Made by a program: the position numbers and the translations under genes
The notes under the pieces: model-generated
Told to the model about the DNA's origin: nothing
What the model saw: the letters and a program-made list of their open reading frames with translations, nothing else
Databases searched by the model: none
Assembly (NCBI RefSeq): GCF_004327355.1
Contig: NZ_QJUM01000007.1
Location: forward strand, 124,001 to 188,000
DNA: 64,000 bases
Source of the DNA: Phytopseudomonas dryadis
GTDB taxonomy: Bacteria > Pseudomonadota > Gammaproteobacteria > Pseudomonadales > Pseudomonadaceae
Direction of reading: 5' to 3'
Shown: positions 7,922 through 15,535 of the stretch, piece after piece
How the letters are laid out: every line of letters starts with the position of its first letter
How positions within the stretch are numbered: the first letter of the stretch is position 1

Positions 7922-8479
7922 TCACGGGAAATCTTCGCCAAGTAGATAGGTAGTACCTTGCCTGTAGCCTTTATTGAAATCGACGACAGTTGCCAGCTTC
8001 TTGTCAAGGTCAACTTGAAGTCTTTCCATTTGAAAGTTAAGTAACTTTTTAATATCTGGTATGCGTTCGGGTGGAATGTCTTTTAGCATTGGCTGAAATA
8101 GAAAAGCTGTATTCTCATCGTTTATGCGGACTTCTACAGGGTACTGGGATACTCCACCCTCGCTGTTTTTGAATGTATGCACGCTTATGTCTCGATGTGC
8201 ATAGAGTTTGTTGCGCGCCTCTATTATTTTGGTATGAGCGGTTTGTAATTGAGGTTCTGAAAATTTTGTAAATAGACTTGGTAGCGGGCCTAGGCCATCA
8301 GCCTGATTGAAATTCTTAGAGTAAGTTACTACGATCCCTGCAATCATTGGCGGATACAGATCGTTGCTAAGGGTTGTAGATATTTCTTCCATGTGTTTAA
8401 GAAGAGTTAGGCATTGCTGAAATGAATCGGACGCAATAGTCAGTCTTCTGATTTGATGGATGACTTTGTTTTTATCCAC
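7922..8479 (-). CDS. Integron cassette ORF: HEPN-motif protein (putative RNase/defence-like)
   Basis: 185 residues, MDKNKVIHQIRRLTIASDS..., predicted mostly helical. Around residues 88-94 it has RNKLYAH, which fits the Rx4-6H active-site motif of HEPN ribonucleases, preceded by a helix with IIEA. No signal or membrane segment. The gene is AT-rich and begins 15 bp from the degenerate core of attC 3, with attC 2 right behind its stop, so it is a complete single-gene cassette. HEPN proteins act in toxin-antitoxin and abortive-infection systems; the role here is inferred from one motif only. The resemblance could also be to AbiV/apea-type HEPN families. Confidence 0.72.
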   Translation of the reverse strand: MDKNKVIHQIRRLTIASDSFQQCLTLLKHMEEISTTLSNDLYPPMIAGIVVTYSKNFNQADGLGPLPSLFTKFSEPQLQTAHTKIIEARNKLYAHRDISVHTFKNSEGGVSQYPVEVRINDENTAFLFQPMLKDIPPERIPDIKKLLNFQMERLQVDLDKKLATVVDFNKGYRQGTTYLLGEDFP

Positions 8480-8493
8480 GGTGCGGCCTGTTC

Positions 8494-8552
8494 ACCTAAG
8501 CTTGAGTTAAGCCGCGCTGCGAAGCTGCGTCGGCTTGAATGAATTGTTAGGC
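8494..8552 (-). other. attC recombination site 3 (aadA1-like 59-base element)
   Basis: 59 bp ending in a perfect GTTAGGC core. Read on the other strand it closely resembles the classical aadA1-type 59-base element, including the conserved CTTGAGTTAAGCCGCG and CGGCTTGAA arms. The far core reads ACCTAAG instead of RYYYAAC, apparently through loss of one base, so this end may be recombination-weak. It marks the start of the HEPN-motif cassette. Confidence 0.85.
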
Positions 8553-8632
8553 GAGACTCGACAGGTTGACCGCGCCCCACGAAGCCGCTAGATTGCTCGG
8601 CAGGTGCTGAACACACCTTTCTCTAGGCGGAC

Positions 8633-8662
8633 AACCGCTCCCGTAAGACAGGCGGTTTTTTT
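8633..8662 (+). terminator. Rho-independent terminator-like hairpin in the symE leader
   Basis: Stem AACCGC/GCGGTT with a 13-base loop, followed by a run of seven T on the plus strand. It could end a small RNA or attenuate transcription entering the SymE-like gene from the cassette side. Confidence 0.6.
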
Positions 8663-8839
8663 GCGTCTGTAAGTTTTGCATGAGCCTGAATCCTTGGGCA
8701 ATGCTTGCTTATGGCCGGGTGGCGCGCAGCCATACAAGACCCTTCGGGGGAAATCTGCGGGCCGTCCTAGAGCGGTGTTCAAGCGCCCGGCCGCCTCTCT
8801 GAACAAGAGGCGAAATTGAACGACCTCTAGGAAATTTCC

Positions 8840-9055
8840 ATGACTGCTCAAGCCGTTTTCCCTCTCAGCCGCCAACTCACGATTGGTTACACCTATTACG
8901 AGTGCCGCAATCGTAATCGTTGGCCGTTACCACCGCCTGTCCCGTTTCTACGCTTACAGGGATATTGGCTACAGCAAGCTGGCTTTGCAATTGGTCAGCG
9001 TGTGTGCATCCAGGTTTCCGAACAGCGCCTCATCATAATCCCATCTGAAATCTAG
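8840..9055 (+). CDS. SymE-like type I toxin
   Basis: 71 residues. The C-terminal half, PFLRLQGYWLQQAGFAIGQ followed by RVCIQVSEQRLIIIP, matches the SymE toxin family (AbrB-like fold). In enterobacteria SymE represses translation and degrades RNA, and an antisense RNA holds it in check. The N-terminal half (MTAQAVFPLSRQLTIGYTYYE) is the usual variable lead-in. The start is supported by AGGAAA eight bases upstream. It runs opposite to the cassette ORFs and lies between attC 3 and a half attC, so it may sit in a cassette in reverse orientation with its own promoter. Confidence 0.8.
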   Translation: MTAQAVFPLSRQLTIGYTYYECRNRNRWPLPPPVPFLRLQGYWLQQAGFAIGQRVCIQVSEQRLIIIPSEI

Positions 9056-9064
9056 GTCTTACCT

Positions 9065-9092
9065 GGGCAGATGTCCCGTAGCTCATCTGCCC
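9065..9092 (+). terminator. Inverted repeat after the SymE-like gene
   Basis: Perfect 9-bp stem GGGCAGATG/CATCTGCCC with a 10-base loop, 10 bp after the stop codon. There is no T-run, so it could be a weak terminator or an RNA-stabilising hairpin. It directly abuts the half attC core at 9093. Confidence 0.45.
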
Positions 9093-9118
9093 GCCTAACA
9101 CCATAGCTCAGCCGCGGA
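9093..9118 (-). other. Possible truncated attC half site
   Basis: GCCTAAC (perfect RYYYAAC) is followed after ten bases by AGCCGCG, the same spacing and arm sequence as in attC 3. No matching GTTRRRY core follows. Instead the palindromic repeat at 9127-9183 begins, which suggests the site was cut off by that repeat. Confidence 0.5.
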
Positions 9119-9126
9119 TTTGTCGC

Positions 9127-9183
9127 AGCAGGTAGCCCGGACATGTGTAGGGTGGACAACGCGAAGCTTGTCCACCGTTTTTC
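9127..9183. repeat. Repeat family 1, inverted copy right of the integron remnant
   Basis: 57 bp, reverse complement of 7327-7380 with two or three differences. Contains the palindromic core GTGGACAACGCGAAGCTTG. Together with the left copy it brackets the whole attC array. Confidence 0.75.
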
Positions 9184-9339
9184 AAGCCGAGCAAACGTAG
9201 GCGCCCGGCCATCCCCCCCTTTCTGACAGACGCCCAGTTGTCCGGTTTGTCACTCGCCCATCTGCACTGCCCCCACAGTTGCTCAACCCGCAGCGTTATT
9301 CCCATACTGCCCCCTTTGCCGCAAACCCGAGGGGCCCCG

Positions 9340-10782
9340 ATGTTCGCCTTCAGCGAAACCCTGCAACGCCGCTTCGCCGCCCTGCAATCCACGGCCGATT
9401 TCTGGTCGTTGCGCCATGTCCGCGAAACCACGGAACACTACTGGGTGCGCCGCCATGTGGCCCAGGCGCCGTCCTTCGGCGACGATGCCGGCGCCATGCT
9501 CGGCGTGCGCATCGCTGGCGTGGAGGCCTATGCCGCTACCAGCGACCTCAGCCAGGCCGGGCTGCAGGCGGCTCTCGACAAGGCCGAGCACCTGGCCCGG
9601 CAACTGGCCGGGCGCCATCTTCTCGATGTCCGTGCCTTGCCGGTGCCCACGGAGCAGGCCGACGACATCATGCCGGGCTACGGGCAGGCCCTGGCGGACG
9701 CGTCGCACTGGTTCGACCTGCTCACCGGCGAGTCGGGCCGGATAGCCAGGGATGCACGCCTGGTGGACAGCCATGTCGGCCTGAGTTTCACCGCCACCGA
9801 GCAGATCTACCTGAACAGCGCCGGGGCCTGCCTGCGCCGTGCCCAGCGCTACGTGTTCCCGCAACTGGGCGTGACCGCCAGCGACGGCGCCGACAGCCAG
9901 AGCCGCAGCTTCGGCGGCAGCCACCTGGCCCGCCAGGGCGGCGCCGAGGTGATCGACCAGCTCGGGCTGGTCGGTAGCGCCAGCCGTGTCGCCGACGAGG
10001 CGTTGCAACTGCTGCTGGCACCCAATACCCCGAGTGGCCCGCGCGCGCTGCTGCTGATGCCGGATCAGATGATCCTGCAGATCCACGAGTCCATCGGCCA
10101 CCCCCTGGAGCTGGATCGCATCCTCGGCGACGAGCGCAACTTCGCCGGCACCAGTTTTGTTCGCCAGGAGGATTTCGGTCATTACCGCTATGGTTCGCCG
10201 CTGCTCGACGTGACCTTCGACCCGGGCGTGCCCGGCGAGCTGGCCAGCTATCGGCATGACGACGACGGCACCCCGGCGCAGCGCCAGTACCTGATCCGCG
10301 AGGGCATCCTGCAGCGCCCCCTCGGCGGCGCGCTGTCGCAGTGGCGCAGCGGCCTGGAGGGTGTCGCCAACAGCCGCGCCTGCAGCTGGAACCGGCCGCC
10401 CCTCGACCGCATGGCCAACCTCAACCTCGAGCCGGGCACCCGGAGCCTGGCGCAACTGGTCGGCGGCATCGAGCACGGCATCCTGATGAGCAACAACCGC
10501 TCCTGGTCGATCGACGATGCGCGCAACAAATTCCAGTTCGGTTGCGAGTGGGGGCAACTGATCGAAAACGGCGAACTCAAGGGCGTGGTGAAGAACCCCA
10601 ACTACCGTGGCATCTCCGCGCGGCTCTGGCGCAACCTGACGGCAGTCGGCGATGCCAGCACCTTCGAAGTGCTGGGCACCCCCTACTGCGGCAAGGGCGA
10701 GCCCAACCAGGTGATCCGCGTCGGCCATGCCTCGCCGGCCTGCGTGTTCGCCGATATCGACGTATTCGGAGGAGCCGCCTGA
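9340..10782 (+). CDS. TldD-like metalloprotease (TldD/PmbA family)
   Basis: 480 residues, start MFAFSETLQRRFAALQ. The zinc motif HESIGH (HExxxH) is followed by PLELDRILGDERNFAGTSFV, the diagnostic TldD block. GELKGVVKNPNYRG and the C-terminal GKGEPNQVIRVGHASPAC fit the same family. TldD-type proteins pair with a non-catalytic PmbA/TldE partner to form a protease that trims modified peptides and degrades unfolded peptides in the cytoplasm. The partner is the next gene. An earlier in-frame ATG at 9238 lies in poorly conserved sequence; 9340 is favoured. This is probably a second, non-housekeeping TldD/PmbA pair. Confidence 0.85.
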   Translation: MFAFSETLQRRFAALQSTADFWSLRHVRETTEHYWVRRHVAQAPSFGDDAGAMLGVRIAGVEAYAATSDLSQAGLQAALDKAEHLARQLAGRHLLDVRALPVPTEQADDIMPGYGQALADASHWFDLLTGESGRIARDARLVDSHVGLSFTATEQIYLNSAGACLRRAQRYVFPQLGVTASDGADSQSRSFGGSHLARQGGAEVIDQLGLVGSASRVADEALQLLLAPNTPSGPRALLLMPDQMILQIHESIGHPLELDRILGDERNFAGTSFVRQEDFGHYRYGSPLLDVTFDPGVPGELASYRHDDDGTPAQRQYLIREGILQRPLGGALSQWRSGLEGVANSRACSWNRPPLDRMANLNLEPGTRSLAQLVGGIEHGILMSNNRSWSIDDARNKFQFGCEWGQLIENGELKGVVKNPNYRGISARLWRNLTAVGDASTFEVLGTPYCGKGEPNQVIRVGHASPACVFADIDVFGGAA

Positions 10783-12101
10783 TGGATGCCCGTCGCCACT
10801 TCAACGACCTGCTCGGCCACCTCGACGCCCAGGTGCAGGCGGGAGAGGGCTTTACCCTGGAGTACCAGGCCGAGTCCTCGGATTTCATCCGTTTCAACCA
10901 GGCCCGCGTGCGCCAGGCCGGCCAGGTGCAGCAGGCCTACGCCACCCTGGCGCTGTATCAGGGTGAGCGCCATGGCGACTTCGAACTGGCCCTCAGCGGG
11001 GTGATCGAGGAGGATCGCCTGCGCCTGGATCAGGCCCTGCAGCGCCTGCGCGCGACCCTGCCGGCGCTGGCCGACGACCCGTACCTGCGCCTGAATCGTC
11101 AGGCCTGGCGCAGCGAGACCACGGCAGGCGAGGCGACCCCGGACAGCGCCGCCGCCATCGCCCAGATCGTCGAGGCCTCGGCGGGGCTCGATCTGGTCGG
11201 GTTCTATGCCGTCGGGCCGCAGTACCAGGGCTTCGCCAGTTCCTGGGGCGCCTACGGCTGGCATGCGGCGAGCAGCTTCAACTTCGAATTCAGCCTGTTC
11301 CATGACAACGGCCAGGCGGTGAAAAGCCGCTATGCCGGCGAGCGCTGGGACGCCCAGGCCTTCGCCCGCAAGCTGGCGTTCGCCCGTGAACAGTTGCAAC
11401 ACCTGGGCAAACCCGCGCGGGAGCTGCAGCCCGGGGCGTACCGCGCCTACCTGACGCCCACGGCGCTGGAGGAGTTGTTCGGCCTGTTCGCCTGGGGTTT
11501 TTCCGCCCAGGCCCTGGCCACCGGGAGCAGTCCGTTGCAGCGGCTGTTCGCCGGTAGCGCCAGCCTGAGTGCCAGGGTGACCTTGGAGGAGCGCATCGAA
11601 GGCGGCTTGGCGCCGGCCTTCACCCGCGAGGGGCCGCGGCAGCCGTTGCGGCTGCTGAGCGAAGGGCAGCCGGGCGAGCGCCTGGTCAGCTCGCGCAGCG
11701 CCGCCGAATACGGCCTGGTCGCCAATGGCGCGGGGAGTGGCGAATATCCCCTGGCGCTGCGCCTGCACGGCGGCGAGCTGGACGACAGCGACGTCCTGCA
11801 GCGGCTCGGCAGCGGGCTGTATATCGGCAACCTGTGGTACAGCAACTTCTCCGACCTGCCGGCCGGGCGCCTGACCGGGATGACCCGCTTCGCCACCTTC
11901 TGGGTCGAGGACGGCCGTATCCAGGCGCCGGTCAACAGCATGCGCTTCGACGATTCGCTGTTCGATTTCCTCGGCCCGCACCTGGAGGCCCTGACCCGCG
12001 AGCCGGAGTTGCTGCTGCCCAACGGAACCTACGGGGCCAGGCAGACCGGCTCGATGGCCTTGCCGGGGGCGTTGCTGTCGCGCTTTACCTTGACCCTGTA
12101 G
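10782..12101 (+). CDS. PmbA/TldE-like partner protein
   Basis: 439 residues with no HExxxH motif, as expected for the TldE/PmbA subunit. SSDFIRFNQARVRQAGQVQQ near residues 30-50 and the C-terminal block NLWYSNFSDLPAGRLTGMTR, then FWVEDGRIQAPVNSMRFDDS, are typical of the family. The start overlaps the stop of the TldD-like gene by one base (TGATG), so translation is coupled and 1:1 assembly is likely. It ends just before a pair of inverted short repeats. Confidence 0.82.
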   Translation: MDARRHFNDLLGHLDAQVQAGEGFTLEYQAESSDFIRFNQARVRQAGQVQQAYATLALYQGERHGDFELALSGVIEEDRLRLDQALQRLRATLPALADDPYLRLNRQAWRSETTAGEATPDSAAAIAQIVEASAGLDLVGFYAVGPQYQGFASSWGAYGWHAASSFNFEFSLFHDNGQAVKSRYAGERWDAQAFARKLAFAREQLQHLGKPARELQPGAYRAYLTPTALEELFGLFAWGFSAQALATGSSPLQRLFAGSASLSARVTLEERIEGGLAPAFTREGPRQPLRLLSEGQPGERLVSSRSAAEYGLVANGAGSGEYPLALRLHGGELDDSDVLQRLGSGLYIGNLWYSNFSDLPAGRLTGMTRFATFWVEDGRIQAPVNSMRFDDSLFDFLGPHLEALTREPELLLPNGTYGARQTGSMALPGALLSRFTLTL

Positions 12102-12118
12102 CGCGGCGTTGCCCGCTC

Positions 12119-12197
12119 CTGGGTATCGCTGCGCTCAACCGCAGGCTACGAGGCTTTGGTAGCCCGGCGTTGAGCGTAGCGATACCCGGGATTTGGG
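12119..12197. repeat. Inverted REP-like pair (family 2) between convergent genes
   Basis: Two half-elements, CTGGGTATCGCTGCGCTCAA and GTTGAGCGTAGCGATACCCG, face each other around a short loop. They belong to the same family as the tandem array at 17161-18140. The position between two convergent genes would suit a terminator or REP function. Confidence 0.65.
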
Positions 12198-12224
12198 GCG
12201 CAACCGCTCCGCCATTGCCGATGG

Positions 12225-13349
12225 TTATTTGGTCGCCCTGAGCACCACGAACTTGGGTGTTGCCGCCACCTGCTCGACGCCGCGGAACAGGCGCCCAAGC
12301 TTGGCGTGGTAGCCGAGGTGGCGGTTGCCGACGATCCACAGCTCGCCGCCGGTGACCAGGGCCGCGCGGGCCTGCTGGAACATGCGCCAGGCGAGGAAGT
12401 CGCCGACCACCTGCTGCTGGTGGAAGGGCGGGTTGCACAGCACCAGATCCAGCGAGTCGGCAGCCTGCTCGGCCAGGCCATCGCCGGCGCGGATGGTGAC
12501 CGGGCGCTCGCCGAGGGCGGCGCGCCAGTTCTCTGTGGCCGATTGCACGGCCATATAGGACTCGTCGACCAGAGTCAGCTCGGCCTTGGGGCTGCCCAGG
12601 GCGTAGGCAATGCCCAGCACACCATTGCCGCAACCGAGGTCGGCCACCCGGCGATCATCCAGATGGCGCGGCAGGTGAGGCAGAAAGGTGCGGGTGCCGA
12701 TATCCAGCCCTTCGCGGCAGAACAGGTTGGCGTGGTTGCTCAGCTCGATGGCCGGCTCTTCCAGGTGGTAGCGAGTCGGGTAGGGCGACTTCGGCGTCGC
12801 TTTGGCTTCTGGCGTGGCGTACAGCAGGCGCGCCTTTTTCACCGCCAGCGAGGCCTGCACCGGGCCGACGTAGCGCTGCAGCAGGTCACCGGCCGCACGG
12901 GGCAGGTGCTTGATCATGCCGGCGGCGATCACCTGAGCGCCCGGGGCCAACTGACCATGCAGGCGGATCAGTTGTTCTTCCAGCAACGCCAGGGTCTTGG
13001 GGACGCGGATCAGCACGACGTCGAACGGCCTCGTGGCGCTTGCGCTGGCCGGCACGAAGCACACGGCGTCCGCCGCCAGGCCGTTGCGCGCCAGGTTCAG
13101 GCGCAGGGCCTGGTGGGCCAGGTGCGAGTCGCCGCTGCTGGTCACCTGCACATGGCTGGCGAGGGCGCAGGCCAGGGCGCCGAAGCTGTCGTTGAGCACC
13201 AGCACGCGGGTGCTGGCCGGCAGCCTTTGCCCGTGCAGGTGCTCGAGCAGGTAGGCGTCGGCGGCGTCGAAGGCCTGTAGCGGCATACCGGGCTGTTCCG
13301 GCTGGCGCAGCAGGTCCTGGGTGGCGAAGGGGGAAACGAATGACGGCAT
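12225..13349 (-). CDS. rlmG: 23S rRNA (guanine-1835-N2)-methyltransferase RlmG
   Basis: 374 residues from ATG at 13349 (MPSFVSPFATQDLLRQPEQ). The C-terminal half holds the SAM site VADLGCGNGVLGIAYAL and the catalytic NPPF motif (LVLCNPPFHQQQ). The N-terminal half is the degenerate methyltransferase-like domain seen in RlmG/RsmC. It modifies G1835 of 23S rRNA during 50S assembly. Length equals that of Pseudomonas RlmG. The frame is open a further 26 codons upstream, but those residues do not look family-like. Confidence 0.9.
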   Translation of the reverse strand: MPSFVSPFATQDLLRQPEQPGMPLQAFDAADAYLLEHLHGQRLPASTRVLVLNDSFGALACALASHVQVTSSGDSHLAHQALRLNLARNGLAADAVCFVPASASATRPFDVVLIRVPKTLALLEEQLIRLHGQLAPGAQVIAAGMIKHLPRAAGDLLQRYVGPVQASLAVKKARLLYATPEAKATPKSPYPTRYHLEEPAIELSNHANLFCREGLDIGTRTFLPHLPRHLDDRRVADLGCGNGVLGIAYALGSPKAELTLVDESYMAVQSATENWRAALGERPVTIRAGDGLAEQAADSLDLVLCNPPFHQQQVVGDFLAWRMFQQARAALVTGGELWIVGNRHLGYHAKLGRLFRGVEQVAATPKFVVLRATK

Positions 13350-13444
13350 GCTGTTCTCATGCTGAGCGTGGCGGCGTGCATTCTGCCATGGCCCGGCCGG
13401 CATTGCTCCCCGCCCGCTGGATGGCACGCCGGGCGGTGGCGCGT

Positions 13445-14365
13445 CTACTCGCTGCGCAGTTCCTCCAGCAGCAAGCGGGCGGGGGCCGACAGCGGTGAGC
13501 CGTGGCGGCTGACCACGCCGTAGGGTTCGCTGCGCGACGCCAGTGGCAGGTCCAGGCGCGCCAGCTTGCCGAAGCGGGCTGCCGACTGCGCCACTTCGTG
13601 CGGCATCAGGGCGATCAGGCCGGGGTCTTCCTGCAGCAGCATCAGGGTGGCGAAAGTCGAGGCGGTCTCCAGCGGGTAGCGCGGAAACTCCAGGCCGGCC
13701 TGGCTGAATTCGCGCTCCAGCACCAGGCGCATCGGCATGTTCGCCGGATACACCACCCAGTTGTAGGGCGCCAGTTGCGCCAGGTTCAGCCCCTGGCTGC
13801 CGGCCAGCGGGTGATCCGGATTGGCCACCACCTGCAACTGTTCCTGATGCAGGCTCAGGCGGTCGTAGGCGTCCGGGCGCTGGTTGACGCTGGTGCGGCA
13901 GATGGCCAGATCCAGGCGGCCCTGGTCGATCAGGCCGAGCAGGCGGGCGCTGGTGTCTTCGACGATCTCCACCGACAGCTCCGGCTGTTTGCCGCGTAGG
14001 CGCGTCAGGCTGCGCATCAGCAGCGGCACCGCACCCATGATCACGCCCACCACCAGGCGCCCGCCCTGGCCCTGCAGGATACCGAGCATCTCCTCGCGCA
14101 GATGGGCCAGGTCACTGTGGATCAACCGGGCGTAGCGGATCGCGCAGCGGCCCAGGTCGTTGGCTTCCAGGCCCAGGCTGGTACGGCTGAACAGGCGCAT
14201 GCCGAACGCCGATTCGATCTCGTTGAGGGCCTTGGTCGCCCCCGGCTGGCTGATCGAGACCTGTTCGGCGGCCTTGTGCAGCGAGCCCTGTTCGTCGAGG
14301 GCGATCAGCAGGCGCAGCTGTTTCAGGCGCAGGCGGGAAACCAGGGAGGGCAGCGATGCGAGCAT
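13445..14365 (-). CDS. LysR-family regulator next to the sugar-acid genes
   Basis: 306 residues. The N-terminal winged helix-turn-helix (RLKQLRLLIALDEQGSLHKA followed by AEQVSISQPGATKALNEIE) and the substrate-binding domain are clear. It is transcribed divergently from the AraD1-like gene, with 97 bp between them and a perfect palindrome close to its own start, so it most likely controls the divergent pair. No good ribosome binding site precedes the ATG, which lies only 5 bp from that palindrome. The inducer is unknown. Confidence 0.88.
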   Translation of the reverse strand: MLASLPSLVSRLRLKQLRLLIALDEQGSLHKAAEQVSISQPGATKALNEIESAFGMRLFSRTSLGLEANDLGRCAIRYARLIHSDLAHLREEMLGILQGQGGRLVVGVIMGAVPLLMRSLTRLRGKQPELSVEIVEDTSARLLGLIDQGRLDLAICRTSVNQRPDAYDRLSLHQEQLQVVANPDHPLAGSQGLNLAQLAPYNWVVYPANMPMRLVLEREFSQAGLEFPRYPLETASTFATLMLLQEDPGLIALMPHEVAQSAARFGKLARLDLPLASRSEPYGVVSRHGSPLSAPARLLLEELRSE

Positions 14366-14369
14366 GGGG

Positions 14370-14386
14370 AATAACCACGGGTTATT
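14370..14386. promoter_or_regulatory. Palindromic candidate LysR operator
   Basis: AATAACC-ACG-GGTTATT is a perfect inverted repeat containing a T-N11-A pattern typical of LysR-type sites. It lies between the divergent LysR gene and the AraD1-like gene. Confidence 0.5.
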
Positions 14387-14462
14387 ACGCGATCAGGGGT
14401 TGTCATTAGGCAGGCCGGCGCGCAGTTCGTAAAGTCCCGGCCAATCCCCTGGAACAAGAGAG

Positions 14463-15464
14463 ATGATCATGCGGCTGATCCAGTTCGAAAGCGCGAAGGG
14501 CCAACGCCAGGTCGGCATCGTCGAAGGCGATGCCATCCACACCGTGCGTGCAGCCGGCAGCACCCGCGAGTTGGCGCTGGCGGCCATTCGTGCCGGGCGC
14601 AGCCTGCAGGACGAGGTGACGGCGCGCGGCAGCGAAACAGGGCCGGCCTACCGCGACCTGCAGGAAGCCGGACGCATCCTGCCGCCGCTGGATCATGAAG
14701 ATCCGGCCCACTGCCTGATCACCGGCACCGGCCTGACCCACCTCGGCAGCGCCTCGACCCGCGACAAGATGCACCAGCAGAAGGCCCAGGACGACGCCAC
14801 CCTGACCGACACCATGCGCATGTTCCGCTGGGGGCTGGAGGGCGGCAAACCGGGCGCTGGCAGGATCGGCGCGCAGCCGGAGTGGTTCTACAAGGGCGAT
14901 GGCGGTATCGTCGTGCGTCCTGGCGCCGACCTGCCGGTGCCGGTATTCGCCGAGGATGGCGGTGAAGAGCCCGAACTGGTCGGCCTGTACGTCATCGGTG
15001 ATGACGGCAAGCCTTACCGCCTCGGCTATGCCCTGGGCAACGAGTTCTCCGACCATGTGCTGGAGCGGCGCAGCTACCTGTACCTGGCGCACTCCAAGTT
15101 GCGCTTCTGCGCCTATGGCCCGGAGCTGCGCACAGGCCAGTTGCCGGCCCATCTGTCCGGCACCAGCCGCATTCGCCGGGGCGATCGAGTGCTGTGGGAG
15201 AAGGAGTTCCTCAGCGGCGAGGAAAACATGTGCCATAGCCTGGAGAACCTGGAGTTCCACCACTTCAAGTACCAGCAGTTCCTGCGCCCGGGCGATGTGC
15301 ACGTGCATTACTTCGGTACCGCCACGCTGTCCTTCGCCGACGGCATCAAGGCCCAGCCCGGCGATACCTTCGAGATCGAGATGAACGAGTTCGGCGCGCC
15401 GTTGCGCAATGGCCTGGTCGCGGCCGACGAGCCGCTGCCACCGGGCAGCGTGCGCGTTCTGTAA
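14463..15464 (+). CDS. AraD1/GguC-family protein (fumarylacetoacetase-like fold)
   Basis: 333 residues starting MIMRLIQFESAKGQRQVGIV; the ATG two codons on is an equal alternative. The central GTGLTHLGSAS...TRDKMH segment, the LGYALGNEFSDHVLE block and the C-terminal PGDVHVHYFGTATLSF block are typical of the AraD1/GguC family, a branch of FAH-fold proteins linked to sugar-acid breakdown. The neighbouring dehydrogenase suggests it acts on 2-keto-3-deoxy sugar acids, feeding alpha-ketoglutarate semialdehyde. The precise reaction is inferred. Confidence 0.82.
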   Translation: MIMRLIQFESAKGQRQVGIVEGDAIHTVRAAGSTRELALAAIRAGRSLQDEVTARGSETGPAYRDLQEAGRILPPLDHEDPAHCLITGTGLTHLGSASTRDKMHQQKAQDDATLTDTMRMFRWGLEGGKPGAGRIGAQPEWFYKGDGGIVVRPGADLPVPVFAEDGGEEPELVGLYVIGDDGKPYRLGYALGNEFSDHVLERRSYLYLAHSKLRFCAYGPELRTGQLPAHLSGTSRIRRGDRVLWEKEFLSGEENMCHSLENLEFHHFKYQQFLRPGDVHVHYFGTATLSFADGIKAQPGDTFEIEMNEFGAPLRNGLVAADEPLPPGSVRVL

Positions 15465-15535
15465 CACGAGCACTTCTACCTTCCTGTAGACGGGGCCTGT
15501 TGGCCCCGCCTGCGTTCTGACCAGGAGCACACCCC

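Larger units (their letters stand above)
8480..8839 (+). promoter_or_regulatory. Long leader of the SymE-like gene (after attC 3)
   Basis: About 290 bp of non-coding sequence lie between attC 3 and the symE-like ATG. It contains a terminator-like hairpin at 8633-8662 and a second hairpin (GCCTCT/AGAGGC, 8793-8811). An AGGAAA ribosome binding site lies just before the start. SymE genes in enterobacteria are controlled by an antisense RNA over the leader; no antisense RNA can be proven here, but the length and structure would allow one. Confidence 0.5.

Noticed and set aside
8588..8875. Minus-strand 95-codon frame over the symE leader
   Set aside because: No ribosome binding site or recognisable domain; it covers the hairpins of the leader and overlaps the symE start.
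7000..9400. Integron integrase gene
   Set aside because: Searched both flanks of the attC array for a tyrosine recombinase; none is present, so the array is called integrase-less.
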